Shown here piece after piece: positions 28,541 through 37,145 of a stretch of 64,000 nucleotides of DNA. Location: positions 6,075,001 through 6,139,000 of the forward strand of contig NZ_CP108427.1 in the NCBI RefSeq assembly GCF_035982055.1, written 5' to 3'. Within the stretch, counting starts at the first letter, position 1, and every line of letters starts with the position of its first letter. The translations under genes were made by a program, and so were the position numbers. This stretch comes from Streptomyces sp. NBC_01288. Its GTDB lineage: Bacteria; Actinomycetota; Actinomycetes; Streptomycetales; Streptomycetaceae. The notes beneath the pieces are model-generated. The model was not told the DNA's origin and ran no database searches. It saw only the letters and a list, made by a program, of their open reading frames with translations.

Positions 28541-28679
28541 GGGGGTGCGGGTCCGACGGTCTGCTGGTCTGAGAGAGCGTGAAATCCGGGGCGGGGTAAG
28601 GGGAGTAAGGAGAGGGGGTGAGGGAAGCCGGTACTTCGTCCTGTTCCACCGCTGCGATACAGGCGAGTTGCGTGCCATA

Positions 28680-28693
28680 TGGACTTAGGTCCC
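28680..28693. promoter_or_regulatory. DosR/DevR-like palindrome
   Basis: TGGACTTAGGTCCC, read on the other strand GGGACCTAAGTCCA, matches 12 of 14 positions of the core GGGACTWWAGTCCC of the mycobacterial DosR box. It lies 92 bp upstream of the HNH lipoprotein gene. This could put that gene under a hypoxia- or dormancy-type response regulator. Confidence 0.4.
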
Positions 28694-28784
28694 GTATGCC
28701 CGTGACGCGTCCGCCGCTACCGTGGGACCAGGCAATATCCGCCCTCTCAGGGGCGGGGCCGGGTGAGCAAGGGGAGGGGCGCAC

Positions 28785-29525
28785 GTGATGCGTCTGAGGG
28801 GTGGGGCGGCAATTGCCGCCCTGGTCATGTTGTCGGTCGCCGGATGCAAGACGGACACCACGGGAACGGGCGACTCCGGGCCCGAGGCGACGGCCGGTGG
28901 TGGCTCCGGCGCGGGTTCCGGCGGGGGCGCGGCCCTGACCGCCGCCGAGTCCCTGACCGTGAAGGGGCGTGCGCCGAAGACCGGGTACTCCCGCGAACGG
29001 TTCGGCACCGCCTGGGCCGACACGGACTCCAACAGCTGCGACACCAGGGACGACATCCTCAAACGGGACCTGAAGCAGGTGAAGTTCACCGACGGCGACT
29101 GCAAGGTGTCGTACGGCGTCCTCGAATCCGATCCGTACTCCGGCAAGGAAGTCGTCTACAAGCGCGGCGCCAGCCTCGTCGACATCGACCACCTGGTCGC
29201 CCTCTCCGACGCCTGGCAGAAGGGCGCCAAGTACTGGGACGCCAGCAAGCGCATAGCTCTCGCCAACGACCCGCTCAACCTGCTCACCGTCGGCGCCAGC
29301 CCCAACCGCAGCAAGGGCGACGGCGACACGGCGACCTGGGTGCCGCCCAAGGCGTACCGGTGCACGTATGTCGCCGCGCAGGTCGCCGTGAAGAAGAAGT
29401 ACGGGCTGTGGGTCACCTCGGCGGAGAAGGCCGCGATGGTGAAGGTCCTCTCCACCTGCTCCAAGCAGGCCCTGCCGACCGGCGGCAACCCGACGAACGC
29501 ACCGGCGAGGTTCCACGCGAACTGA
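28785..29525 (+). CDS. Secreted lipoprotein nuclease of the HNH/DUF1524 family
   Basis: 246 aa. A lipoprotein signal (ALVMLSVAGC) gives a lipidated Cys near residue 23, then a Gly/Ser/Thr linker to about 60. The catalytic region follows the DUF1524 HNH plan: YKRGASLVDIDHLVALSDAW (DH pair), YWDASKRIALANDPLNLL and ASPNRSKGD. Such proteins are extracellular or surface-anchored DNases, plausibly for nutrient scavenging or competition. The GTG at 28785 is followed directly by ATG; both lie after GGGGAGGGG. A DosR-like palindrome lies upstream. Confidence 0.88.
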   Translation: MMRLRGGAAIAALVMLSVAGCKTDTTGTGDSGPEATAGGGSGAGSGGGAALTAAESLTVKGRAPKTGYSRERFGTAWADTDSNSCDTRDDILKRDLKQVKFTDGDCKVSYGVLESDPYSGKEVVYKRGASLVDIDHLVALSDAWQKGAKYWDASKRIALANDPLNLLTVGASPNRSKGDGDTATWVPPKAYRCTYVAAQVAVKKKYGLWVTSAEKAAMVKVLSTCSKQALPTGGNPTNAPARFHAN

Positions 29526-29618
29526 GGCGACAGGGCCTCGACTTGACGACCCCGACCTGCGACTACGGCACGCCCCGTGAACGTGCCGTAGCCACAGGAG
29601 ACTTGGTAACTCAGTGGC

Positions 29619-30368
29619 TCAACTGCCCAGCTTGTCCAGGTCCAGGATCTTGCCGGTGGGCTTCTTCGCCGGTACCGGCTTCTCGTACTCGCCGAACGTG
29701 AGCGTCCCCGGGTCCTTCGCGGAGACGCTGTCGATGCGCAGCACATACGGCTTGCCCTCGGTCGCCACGTACAGCGTGTAGCTGTCCTTGCCGTCCTTCT
29801 CGTGCAGGGCGATCGCCGGGGTGCCGTCGAGGGTGGTCGTCTTCCCGCGCGTCGCGTCCGAGTTGCCGTCGGCGGCGTCGCCGAGCATCGAGTTCAGGTC
29901 GCAGAAGCTCGCGATGTCCTTGGCGTCCGCGCCCTTCGCGGACATCTTGGTCCACTTCCCGGCCATCATGTCCACGACCGCATCGGTGTCCGCCTTGGAC
30001 TCGCCGTCGCTCTGCGCCCGTAGGAACGCCTCGTCGTACTTCATGTAGATGGTGTCGCCGGACTTGACCATGTCGGCCTTGCCCTTGCCCTCGAAGCTCA
30101 ACGTGCCGGCGCACTCGCCCTTCTTGTCCAGCGCCATGTCGATCACGATCGTGCCGCCGCTCTCGTCGTCGGGTATGTCGCCCTTCAGCCGTAGCGACGA
30201 GGCGCCGGTGGTGGCGGTCAGGGACCGGTCGGCGATCTCGCCGCCGGTCAGCCCGGCGAACGGTCCCTTCGGCTTGCTGTCCGCCTTGTCCTCACCGGGC
30301 AGACACCCGGTGAGTCCCACGGCGGCCACGGTGGTGAGGCAGAGAGCGGCAAGTGCGGTACGACGCAT
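29619..30368 (-). CDS. Putative lipoprotein, LppX/LprG-like
   Basis: 249 aa. The signal peptide and lipobox (VAAVGLTGC, Cys near residue 22) show membrane anchoring outside the cell. The mature part is beta-strand rich with LRLKGDIPDDESGGTIVIDMAL, GKADMVKSGDTIYMKYDEAFL and KPYVLRIDSV, resembling lipid-binding LppX/LprG-type folds. The function is not known. It is convergent with the HNH lipoprotein and divergent from nothing on its upstream side; a 5-bp repeat array lies between it and the next leftward gene. Confidence 0.8.
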   Translation of the reverse strand: MRRTALAALCLTTVAAVGLTGCLPGEDKADSKPKGPFAGLTGGEIADRSLTATTGASSLRLKGDIPDDESGGTIVIDMALDKKGECAGTLSFEGKGKADMVKSGDTIYMKYDEAFLRAQSDGESKADTDAVVDMMAGKWTKMSAKGADAKDIASFCDLNSMLGDAADGNSDATRGKTTTLDGTPAIALHEKDGKDSYTLYVATEGKPYVLRIDSVSAKDPGTLTFGEYEKPVPAKKPTGKILDLDKLGS

Positions 30369-30512
30369 GGCAGTTCCTTGGGTGATGAGGTGAGCGGTGA
30401 CGAGATGAGGGGGTGCCCCGAAGCGGGGTCCGGAGAGGCACCGGGCAGACCGATGCGCAGAGAGGGGCCTACGGCGGGATGGGCACGCGTGCGGCAGAGG
30501 GACGAGCGTTGG

Positions 30513-30573
30513 CCTGACCTGACCTGACCTGACCTGATCTGGTCAGAACGTCAGGCCGTCAGAACGTCAGGCC
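30513..30573. repeat. CCTGA x5 array and a 16-bp tandem duplication
   Basis: Five perfect CCTGA units (30513-30537) are followed by two exact copies of GTCAGAACGTCAGGCC (30542-30557 and 30558-30573). The second copy contains the TGA stop codon of the neighbouring leftward gene (30567-30569), so the duplication copied the gene's last bases outward. Confidence 0.9.
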
Positions 30574-31208
30574 GTCTTCGTCCAGTTCTTGCAGTCGGTC
30601 GTCTTGAAGTAGGCGTCCTTGGCGCTGATCGTGACGACGGCCGTGCCGGTCACGTTGTCGTTCGCGAGGATCGAGTCCAGCCCGTGCTCGGCGTCCTTCG
30701 CGCGCTCCCAGTAGCACAGGTCGTCCTTGTTGCCGGTGGACCTGTAGGTGCCGGGGGCGATGTCGACGCCGACCTTGAACATGCCGCCGTCGCCGGCCAT
30801 CTTCGTGGCGGGGGAGCCCTGTACCTTCGCGTCGACGGCCGCCTCCCAGTCCTTGCAGCCGCTGGACTTGAAGATCTTGTCGGTGGCCTTGACGGTGACG
30901 TAACCGGCGCCGCTCACCTTGTCGTTGGCCAGCAGCGAGTCCGTGTCGCCCGAGGCGTCCTTGGCCCGCTCCCAGTAGCACATGCCGTCGGTGTTGCCGC
31001 TGGTGCGATACGTACCGGGCTTGATGTCCGTGCCGACCCGGAAGTCGCCGTTCCCGTCGAACGCGGCCTTCTTCTTCTCGGCGGCCTTGGTCGTGCCCGT
31101 GTTCTTCTTGCCGGTCGCGCTATGTTCCGCGCCGGCGTTCGCCGACACGACCCCGATGACGACGACCCCCACGACGGCGCTGAGCGTGAGCCTGCCCTTC
31201 ATGCCCAT
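30567..31208 (-). CDS. Exported protein with two tandem copies of a CYWERAKD domain
   Basis: 213 aa from the ATG at 31208 (GAGGGG 7 nt upstream). The signal peptide is near residues 1-28 (LTLSAVVGVVVIGVVSANAGA) and a Lys/Thr linker follows. Two domains of about 70 residues are clearly homologous: RVGTDIKPGTYRTSGNTDGM-CYWERAKD and KVGVDIAPGTYRSTGNKDDL-CYWERAKD. Each has a conserved Cys in CYWERAKD and a second Cys before a terminal (D/N)W, so one disulfide per repeat is likely. The domain occurs in many actinobacterial secreted proteins; its role is unknown to me. The 3' end is tandemly duplicated. Confidence 0.8.
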   Translation of the reverse strand: MGMKGRLTLSAVVGVVVIGVVSANAGAEHSATGKKNTGTTKAAEKKKAAFDGNGDFRVGTDIKPGTYRTSGNTDGMCYWERAKDASGDTDSLLANDKVSGAGYVTVKATDKIFKSSGCKDWEAAVDAKVQGSPATKMAGDGGMFKVGVDIAPGTYRSTGNKDDLCYWERAKDAEHGLDSILANDNVTGTAVVTISAKDAYFKTTDCKNWTKTA

Positions 31209-31285
31209 GGCTGTCCCCTCCCCCGATGCGGCGACCGCCTCCCTCTGGCGGCCGCTCGTTCGCTGGGTCAATAAGAGCAGAGGCT

Positions 31286-31309
31286 GTGAACCGAGTCAAC
31301 ACGGTTCAC
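31286..31309. promoter_or_regulatory. Operator-like inverted repeat GTGAACCG-N8-CGGTTCAC
   Basis: A perfect 8-bp inverted repeat lies between the divergent exported-protein gene (30567-31208) and the methylase gene (31469). It is 160 bp from the methylase start. The methylase protein has an N-terminal HTH, so autoregulation is one possibility. Confidence 0.5.
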
Positions 31310-31468
31310 GAGATGCTGTGTGTACACGGCCGTGAAGGGGTAGATCTTGCGTGCGTCGGTATGCTCGGCGTCACAGACGGACGGCAGGCGCAACGCGGAC
31401 ACGATGTGGACAGAGCGCAGAGGCAGCGCGGACGCGGCGAGGCCGGTGCGACGAGGGGAGTGGGGCGA

Positions 31469-33787
31469 ATGCAGGACAACGCGACAGAGGTGACCGCCGC
31501 CGGGATCGCCCGGCTCGCCGGCGTCGGCCGTGCCGCCGTCAGCAACTGGCGCCGCCGTCACGCGGACTTCCCCAAACCGGTCGGCGGCACCGAGACCAGC
31601 CCCGCCTTCGCCCTCGCCGACATCGAGTCCTGGCTGCGCAAGCAGGGGAAACTCGCCGAAGTCCCATTGCGCGAACGGGTCTGGCAGCAACTCGTCGGCC
31701 ACCCCGAGGGCCCGGTCACCGCCCTCGTGTACGCCGGCTGCGCCCTGCTGCTCATCCATGAACGCCCCACCGTCTGGCTGGACGTGAGCGCCGGTTCGGA
31801 CGAGCGGATGGCCGCGATGCTGCCCGGCGCGCTGGAGCAGGTGATCGTGCCGCGCTTCGGTGCGGTGCGCGGTCGCGGAGTTCACAGGGGGAGGGAGGGG
31901 AGCGCCGAGGCGGCTGTGAACACGCCGAACATCTACGCCGCCCGAAACACCCCGAACACCCAGAACGCTGTGAACACCCCGGCCGATCTGGCAGCGCCCC
32001 CGGCCGCCGTGAACACGGCGCATCCTGTGAACACGGCCCCGGCCGCGAACACCGCTCCCGCCGTTCACACACCACCGCCCGTTCACACGCCGCCCGCCGC
32101 ACACCTCGCCCTCACCCCGAGCCCCACCACACTCCCCACCCCCGCAGTCCAAACCCCCACCGGCCCCCAACTCCTCCCCTCCGCCCCCCTCCTCCGAGGC
32201 ACCGCAGAACTCGCGGCGGAGCTGGGCGCACGCCAGGCGTTCGAGTTCCTGCTCGGGCGGCATCTCGACGCCAACCCGCGCCAGTACACGCTCACCCCGA
32301 CCGAACTCGCCCGCCTGATGGCCGAGTTGGCCGAGGTGGCGGGCCCGGCCGGTATCGCGCTCGACCCGGCCTGCGGCACCGGCGCCCTGTTGCGTGCCGT
32401 CACCCCCCGCCCCGGCCAGGAGCTGTACGCCCAGGACGACGCCCCCGATCTCGCCGCGCTCACCGCGCTCCGGCTCGCCCTGCACGCGCAGGTCACCGTC
32501 CGCGGCACGGCCGGCGACACGCTGCGCGCCGACGCGTACCCGGCGCTGCGGGCCGACGTCGTCCTGTGCCATCCGCCGTTCAACGAGCGGAACTGGGGCC
32601 ACGACGAACTCGCCTACGACCCCCGCTGGGAGTACGGCTTCCCGGCGCGCAACGAGTCCGAGCTGGCCTGGGTACAGCACGCGCTGGCCCGGCTCAAGGA
32701 CGGCGGTACGGCCGTGCTGCTGATGCCGCCGGCCGCGGCCTCCCGGCGTTCCGGTCGCCGGATCCGCGCCGACCTGTTGCGGCGCGGGGCGCTGAAGGCG
32801 GTCGTAGCGCTGCCGATCGGGGCGGCGCCGCCGTACAACATCCCGTTGCACCTGTGGGTGTTGCGGCGGCCGGAGCGGGCGGCCGCGCAGCCGGAGGTGC
32901 TCCTGGTGGACACCGGGCGGTTCGCCACCGAGGGGCGCGGCGGGCCGGACTGGCAGGCCGTGCGGGGTGCGGTGCTCGACGCCTGGAAGGCGTTCGACCG
33001 GGCGGGGCGGCCGGCCGACGAGCCGGGGCTGGCGCGTTCCGTGCCGGTCATCGAACTCCTCGACGACGATGTGGACCTGGCCCCCGCCCGGCACCTCCCG
33101 CCCGCGACCGCGGCCGACGGTGCCGACGAGCTCACGGCCGTCCGCGAACGGCTCGGCGAGACGCTCCGGCTGACCGCCGACCTCACCCCGCCACCCGTAG
33201 AGCACTCCACCGACCCCGACCGTCCCACGCGCTGGCCGCTCACCACGATCGGTGAACTCGCGCGCGGGGGCGCCCTGGTGATGCGGACCGGCGGAAACGG
33301 CGGCCACGCGCGTGTGCCCGTTCTCACCGACCACGACGTCCTCGCCGGAACGGCCCCTTCCGGGATCCTCCCCGAGAGTGACGAGGGCGCTGTCCTCACG
33401 GAGCCCGGCGATGTCGTCGTCCCGGTGCTGGGGGGCGGTTCGATGGCGCGCGTGATCGACGACACGACCGCGGGCGCCGCCCTGGGGCGCAGCCTCGTCC
33501 TGCTGCGGCCCGATCCCGGCGCCCTGGACCCGTGGTTCCTCGCCGGCTTCCTGCGCGGCACCGCCAACAACCGCCAGGCCAGCAGCTACGCGTCCACGGC
33601 GACCCGACTCGACGTCCGCAGGCTCCAGTTGCCGCGCCTCCCCCTGGACGAACAGCGGCGCTACGGAGCCCGGTTCCGCGCCCTGGAGGACTTCGAGCGC
33701 GCGCTGCGGCAGGCGGGCCGGCTCGGCGACCAGCTCGTGCGCGGCATGTACGACGGCCTGACGGACGGCACGGTCACGTCCGACTGA
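31469..33787 (+). CDS. Solitary N6-DNA methylase-like protein fused to HTH and HsdS-like specificity regions
   Basis: 772 aa from the ATG at 31469. Order: HTH (residues about 8-55; AAGIARLAGVGRAAVSNWRR); a helical region; a low-complexity Asn-Thr-Pro linker (about 150-235); a HsdM-type helical segment (AFEFLLGRHLD); a Rossmann methylase with motif I ALDPACGTGALL (about 295) and motif IV written CHPPFNERNWG (about 370); and a C-terminal HsdS-like target-recognition half (LTTIGELARGG; ASSYASTATRLDVRRLQLPRLPLDEQ). In true N6-adenine methylases motif IV is (N/D/S)PP(Y/F); here the first residue is His. No restriction subunit lies nearby. It may be an altered methylase or a DNA-binding derivative. 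Confidence 0.85.
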   Translation: MQDNATEVTAAGIARLAGVGRAAVSNWRRRHADFPKPVGGTETSPAFALADIESWLRKQGKLAEVPLRERVWQQLVGHPEGPVTALVYAGCALLLIHERPTVWLDVSAGSDERMAAMLPGALEQVIVPRFGAVRGRGVHRGREGSAEAAVNTPNIYAARNTPNTQNAVNTPADLAAPPAAVNTAHPVNTAPAANTAPAVHTPPPVHTPPAAHLALTPSPTTLPTPAVQTPTGPQLLPSAPLLRGTAELAAELGARQAFEFLLGRHLDANPRQYTLTPTELARLMAELAEVAGPAGIALDPACGTGALLRAVTPRPGQELYAQDDAPDLAALTALRLALHAQVTVRGTAGDTLRADAYPALRADVVLCHPPFNERNWGHDELAYDPRWEYGFPARNESELAWVQHALARLKDGGTAVLLMPPAAASRRSGRRIRADLLRRGALKAVVALPIGAAPPYNIPLHLWVLRRPERAAAQPEVLLVDTGRFATEGRGGPDWQAVRGAVLDAWKAFDRAGRPADEPGLARSVPVIELLDDDVDLAPARHLPPATAADGADELTAVRERLGETLRLTADLTPPPVEHSTDPDRPTRWPLTTIGELARGGALVMRTGGNGGHARVPVLTDHDVLAGTAPSGILPESDEGAVLTEPGDVVVPVLGGGSMARVIDDTTAGAALGRSLVLLRPDPGALDPWFLAGFLRGTANNRQASSYASTATRLDVRRLQLPRLPLDEQRRYGARFRALEDFERALRQAGRLGDQLVRGMYDGLTDGTVTSD

Positions 33788-34054
33788 GGCGAGCCGCCCG
33801 GCCGCCCCCTCGATCCGCCCCCGTTGCCCGCCTCGTCCCGGAAGGCCCCGCTCCGCGCGTACCCGACCGCACCTGCGACGTCGTACGAAGTGATCAGCAC
33901 GACAACGGTTCGGTACAACCCGGGACCGGTTGTCGGTGTCGGCCTATACGCTCGAAGCGACAATCGCACGACCGCTGTCGTCCGCGCGCCGAACACGCGC
34001 CGGACCGACGGCGGTCGCGGCACCGTACGTCCTCCGAAGGCACCAGGAGCAGCC

Positions 34055-34708
34055 ATGCAAGGCCACGGCTACCCGCAGCCGGCGAAGCCACCGCCGCCCA
34101 CCGGGGCGCTGGTCCTCGTGCGCGTGCTGTTCGTGGGGATCTCGGTGTTCTGCATCGGGTTCCTGGCCTGGACGATGCTGCTGCGGCTGGCCATCGTGAC
34201 CCGCAAGTCCCTGGACTGGGGCCTGTTCGTGGCCGCGCTGGCGGCGGACATCCTCAGCATCGTGCTGCTCGGCTCCGAGCCCGGCGAGGACGTCCACACC
34301 GCGGGCGGCTATCTGGGCATCACCCTGCTCCTGGGCACCCTGGTGGCGTCGATCGCGTACTACCTGGCGGCGGACATACGCCACTTCCAGCAGCTCCGCT
34401 ACGGCGGCGGCTACGGCGGACAGCAGCCCCCGGCCCCGGCGTACGGCTATCCGCAGTCCTCGCACTCGACGCCGACCCCGTCGCCGTACACCGCGACGAC
34501 CGCGCCCCAGCACACCCCGCCGCCGATGCCCCACACGCCCGTGCCGCAGCAGCACACCCCGCCGCCCGTGCCGCACACGCCCGTGCCGCAGCCGCCGATG
34601 AACACCCCGCCGCCGCAGCGCCCCGCGCCCGCCCGAATCGACCAAGTGCGGGCCGAGCTGGACGAGTTGAGTGACTATCTGCGCAAGCACGACGAGGGCG
34701 GAAGGTGA
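34055..34708 (+). CDS. Three- or four-TM membrane protein with Pro/Thr-rich tail
   Basis: 217 aa from the ATG at 34055 (AGGAG 6 nt upstream). Hydrophobic helices lie at about 18-45, 53-72 and 85-110. A Tyr/Gly/Pro/Thr-rich cytoplasmic tail follows (120-190, with repeated HTPPPxPHTPVPQ units), and the last 30 residues are a helix (RIDQVRAELDELSDYLRKHD). Its TGA stop overlaps the GTG start of the Ser/Thr kinase gene. The kinase has no membrane segment, and the Thr-rich tail offers plausible phosphorylation sites, so it may be the kinase's membrane partner or substrate. That is inference. Confidence 0.82.
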   Translation: MQGHGYPQPAKPPPPTGALVLVRVLFVGISVFCIGFLAWTMLLRLAIVTRKSLDWGLFVAALAADILSIVLLGSEPGEDVHTAGGYLGITLLLGTLVASIAYYLAADIRHFQQLRYGGGYGGQQPPAPAYGYPQSSHSTPTPSPYTATTAPQHTPPPMPHTPVPQQHTPPPVPHTPVPQPPMNTPPPQRPAPARIDQVRAELDELSDYLRKHDEGGR

Positions 34709-36234
34709 CCGTGGCGGCAGGACGGGTCGTCGCGGACCGCTATGAACTGTCCACGCTGATCGGGCAGGGCGGCATGGGCCAGGTCTGGACGGCGTACGAC
34801 CGGCGCCTGGACCGGCGCGTGGCGGTGAAGCTGCTGCGCCCCGACAAGGTGGCGGGCCAGGAGGCCGACGAACTGCGCCGCCGCTTCGTGCGCGAGTGCC
34901 GGGTGACCGCCCAGGTCGACCACCCCGGCCTGGTCACGGTGCACGACGCGGGCAGCGAGGGCGAGGAGCTGTTCCTCGTCATGCAGTACATCGACGGCGC
35001 CGACCTCTCCGACCACCTCGCCGAGCAGGACCCGTACCCGTGGCAGTGGGCGGTCGCCGTCGCGGCCCAACTGTGCGCCGTCCTGAGCGCCGTGCACGCC
35101 GTGCCGATCGTCCACCGCGACCTGAAGCCGCGCAACGTGATGGTGAAGCAGGACGGCACGGTCACCGTTCTCGACCTCGGCGTCGCCTCCGTCATGGACG
35201 CCGACACCACCCGCCTCACGCACACCGGCACACCCATCGGATCGCCCGCCTACATGGCGCCCGAGCAGGCGATGGGCGGCGCGGTCGGCCCGTACACCGA
35301 CCTGTACGCGCTCGGCGTGGTCCTGCATGAACTCCTCAGCGGCGACGTGCCGTTCGCGGGCTCCACGGCCCTCGGCGTACTCCACCGGCACCTGTACGAG
35401 CCGCCGGTGCCCGTCCGCCGTATCCGCCCCGAGGTCCCCGAGTCGCTCGAAGCGCTCGTCCTGCACCTGCTCGCCAAGGACCCGCAGCACCGCCCCGGCT
35501 CCGCGCAGGAGGTCTACGAACGTCTCGCGCTGCTGCTGCCCGCGCGCGGGATGCCCACCGGGGCGCCGCTCGACCCCACGCGCCCGTTCCTGCGCCCGCA
35601 CGCCCCCTGGCCGGACCGCGCCCGCACGCCCGCGTCGCAGCCCGCCCCACTGGCGCCGCCCGCCGCCGAGAAACGCGATGTCGCCGCCGCCGTCGACGAG
35701 GTCAAGCGGCTGCTCGGCGAGGGCCGCATCACGCAGGCCGTCGACATCCTCGGCGCGATCCTGCCCACCGCCGCCGAGCAGCACGGCGCGCACTCCCCGG
35801 TCGTCCGCACCCTGCGCAAGCAGTACGCGGCCACGCTCATGGACGACGGCCAGTACCGGCGCGCGCTGCCCGAACTGCGCCGCCTCGCCGACGAACGCGC
35901 CGCCGAGGCGGGCCCGTCCGACCCGCAGTCCCTGCGCTACCGCTACGAGGCCGCCCAGTGCCTGGAGTCGCTCGGCGACCCGGCGGCGGCCCTCACGGAG
36001 TACCGCGCGCTCCTGCCGTACTACGAGAACCAGTACATGGCCGGCGACCCCGAACTCGCCCACGAGGTCCGCCGCCGCATGGGCCACCTGCTGCTCGCCC
36101 TCGGCGACCGGGGCGCGGCCCACGAGACCCTCGCCCGCCTCCTGGTCGACGTCGAACGCCGCCACGGCCCCGGCCACCCGCTCGCGGCGGACATCCGGCG
36201 GACGCTGCAATGGCTGGGGCAGGTGCGGGGCTAG
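34705..36234 (+). CDS. Soluble Ser/Thr protein kinase with TPR-like C terminus
   Basis: 509 aa. Kinase domain residues about 8-270: GQGGMGQVWTAYD (glycine loop), VAVKLL (Lys), IVHRDLKPRNVMV (catalytic Asp), VLDLGVAS (DLG in place of DFG) and GSPAYMAPEQ. Residues about 320-505 are helical repeats of TPR type (RITQAVDILGAILP; RALPELRRLADE; ALTEYRALLPYYE), probably a partner-binding scaffold. There is no transmembrane helix or PASTA domain, unlike PknB. The GTG start at 34705 overlaps the membrane-protein stop; a GTG two codons on (34711) is an alternative. Confidence 0.92.
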   Translation: MTVAAGRVVADRYELSTLIGQGGMGQVWTAYDRRLDRRVAVKLLRPDKVAGQEADELRRRFVRECRVTAQVDHPGLVTVHDAGSEGEELFLVMQYIDGADLSDHLAEQDPYPWQWAVAVAAQLCAVLSAVHAVPIVHRDLKPRNVMVKQDGTVTVLDLGVASVMDADTTRLTHTGTPIGSPAYMAPEQAMGGAVGPYTDLYALGVVLHELLSGDVPFAGSTALGVLHRHLYEPPVPVRRIRPEVPESLEALVLHLLAKDPQHRPGSAQEVYERLALLLPARGMPTGAPLDPTRPFLRPHAPWPDRARTPASQPAPLAPPAAEKRDVAAAVDEVKRLLGEGRITQAVDILGAILPTAAEQHGAHSPVVRTLRKQYAATLMDDGQYRRALPELRRLADERAAEAGPSDPQSLRYRYEAAQCLESLGDPAAALTEYRALLPYYENQYMAGDPELAHEVRRRMGHLLLALGDRGAAHETLARLLVDVERRHGPGHPLAADIRRTLQWLGQVRG

Positions 36235-36317
36235 CGCGAGCGGCGGCTAGATTTTGCCCAGCACGCGCGCGTAGCGCGCGACATCAAGCACACGTATACC
36301 AGGGGTGGGGTCTTTTC

Positions 36318-37145
36318 ATGTCCGAGCACCGGCAGTCGAAGAAGCGCAGATACATAGCCTGGGGCGTCGCCGGAGCCGCAGTGGTCGCGGGAGGCGGTAT
36401 CGCCGCGCAGACCTCGATGGCCGCCACCACCTGGCCCGCCCAGAAGACCTACACCGGCCACGCCTTCGACACCTGCGCAGCCCCCTCCCTCGCCGCGATG
36501 AAGGCCTGGCACACCGACGGCGCCTACGGTGCCGCGGCCGTCTACATCGGCGGCAAGAACCGCGGTTGCAGCCAGCCCAACCTCACCGCGTCCTGGGTCA
36601 AGTCCCTCAGCACGGTCGGCTGGAGGTTCATCCCGCTCTACGTAGGCTCGCAGCCGTCCTGCGGTTCCGGCGGCTCGGTGAAGATCAGCGCCTCCACGGC
36701 CGCGTCCGTCGGCAAGTCCGAGGCGGACGACGCGGTGACCAAGGCGAAGGCGCTCGGCTTCAAGGCCGGCAGCCCGGTCTACCTGGACATGGAGTCGTAC
36801 GACATCACGAACACGGCCTGCAACAACGCCGTGTTGACGTACGTCCGCGCCTTCGACAAGGAACTGCACGCCAAGATCTACCGCACCGGTTACTACGGCT
36901 TCAGCAGCTCCAGCGCCAAGGCGATCGCGACCGCGACCAACAAGACGGACCTGCCGGGCAACCTCTGGTACGCGCTGTGGGACAAGACGTACACGACGAC
37001 CTCGGACTGGCCCTGGGGCTCCACCCAGTTCACCAACCACAGCCGCGCCCACCAGTACATGGTCAACAGCAAGGAGACCCGCGGCGGTTACACGATCACC
37101 GTGGACCGCGACGCCTGGGACGCGCCGGTCGCCATCACCGGCTGA
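36318..37145 (+). CDS. Secreted DUF1906 (glycoside-hydrolase-like) protein
   Basis: 275 aa. The N-terminal basic head and hydrophobic core (YIAWGVAGAAVVAGGGIAAQ) form an export signal. The mature part matches DUF1906, a TIM-barrel related to Rv2525c: GHAFDTCAAPSLAAMKAW, AVYIGGKN, FIPLYVGSQ, AKALGFKAGSPVYLDMESYD, RTGYYGFSSSSAKAI and WPWGSTQF. YLDMESYD supplies the acidic pair expected of a hydrolase site. Rv2525c is a Tat substrate linked to the cell envelope; here the signal lacks a twin Arg with a phenylalanine motif (it has KKRRY), so Tat or Sec is undecided. Cell-wall polysaccharide is a likely target. Confidence 0.88.
   Translation: MSEHRQSKKRRYIAWGVAGAAVVAGGGIAAQTSMAATTWPAQKTYTGHAFDTCAAPSLAAMKAWHTDGAYGAAAVYIGGKNRGCSQPNLTASWVKSLSTVGWRFIPLYVGSQPSCGSGGSVKISASTAASVGKSEADDAVTKAKALGFKAGSPVYLDMESYDITNTACNNAVLTYVRAFDKELHAKIYRTGYYGFSSSSAKAIATATNKTDLPGNLWYALWDKTYTTTSDWPWGSTQFTNHSRAHQYMVNSKETRGGYTITVDRDAWDAPVAITG

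Noticed and set aside
26960..28678. 572-codon leftward frame across the TetR and SalK-like genes
   Set aside because: Arg/Pro-rich shadow; it crosses the divergent promoter and both real genes.
36239..36290. Hairpin GCACGCGCGTAGCGCGCGAC as a terminator after the kinase
   Set aside because: The symmetry is partial and there is no T-run; left uncalled.
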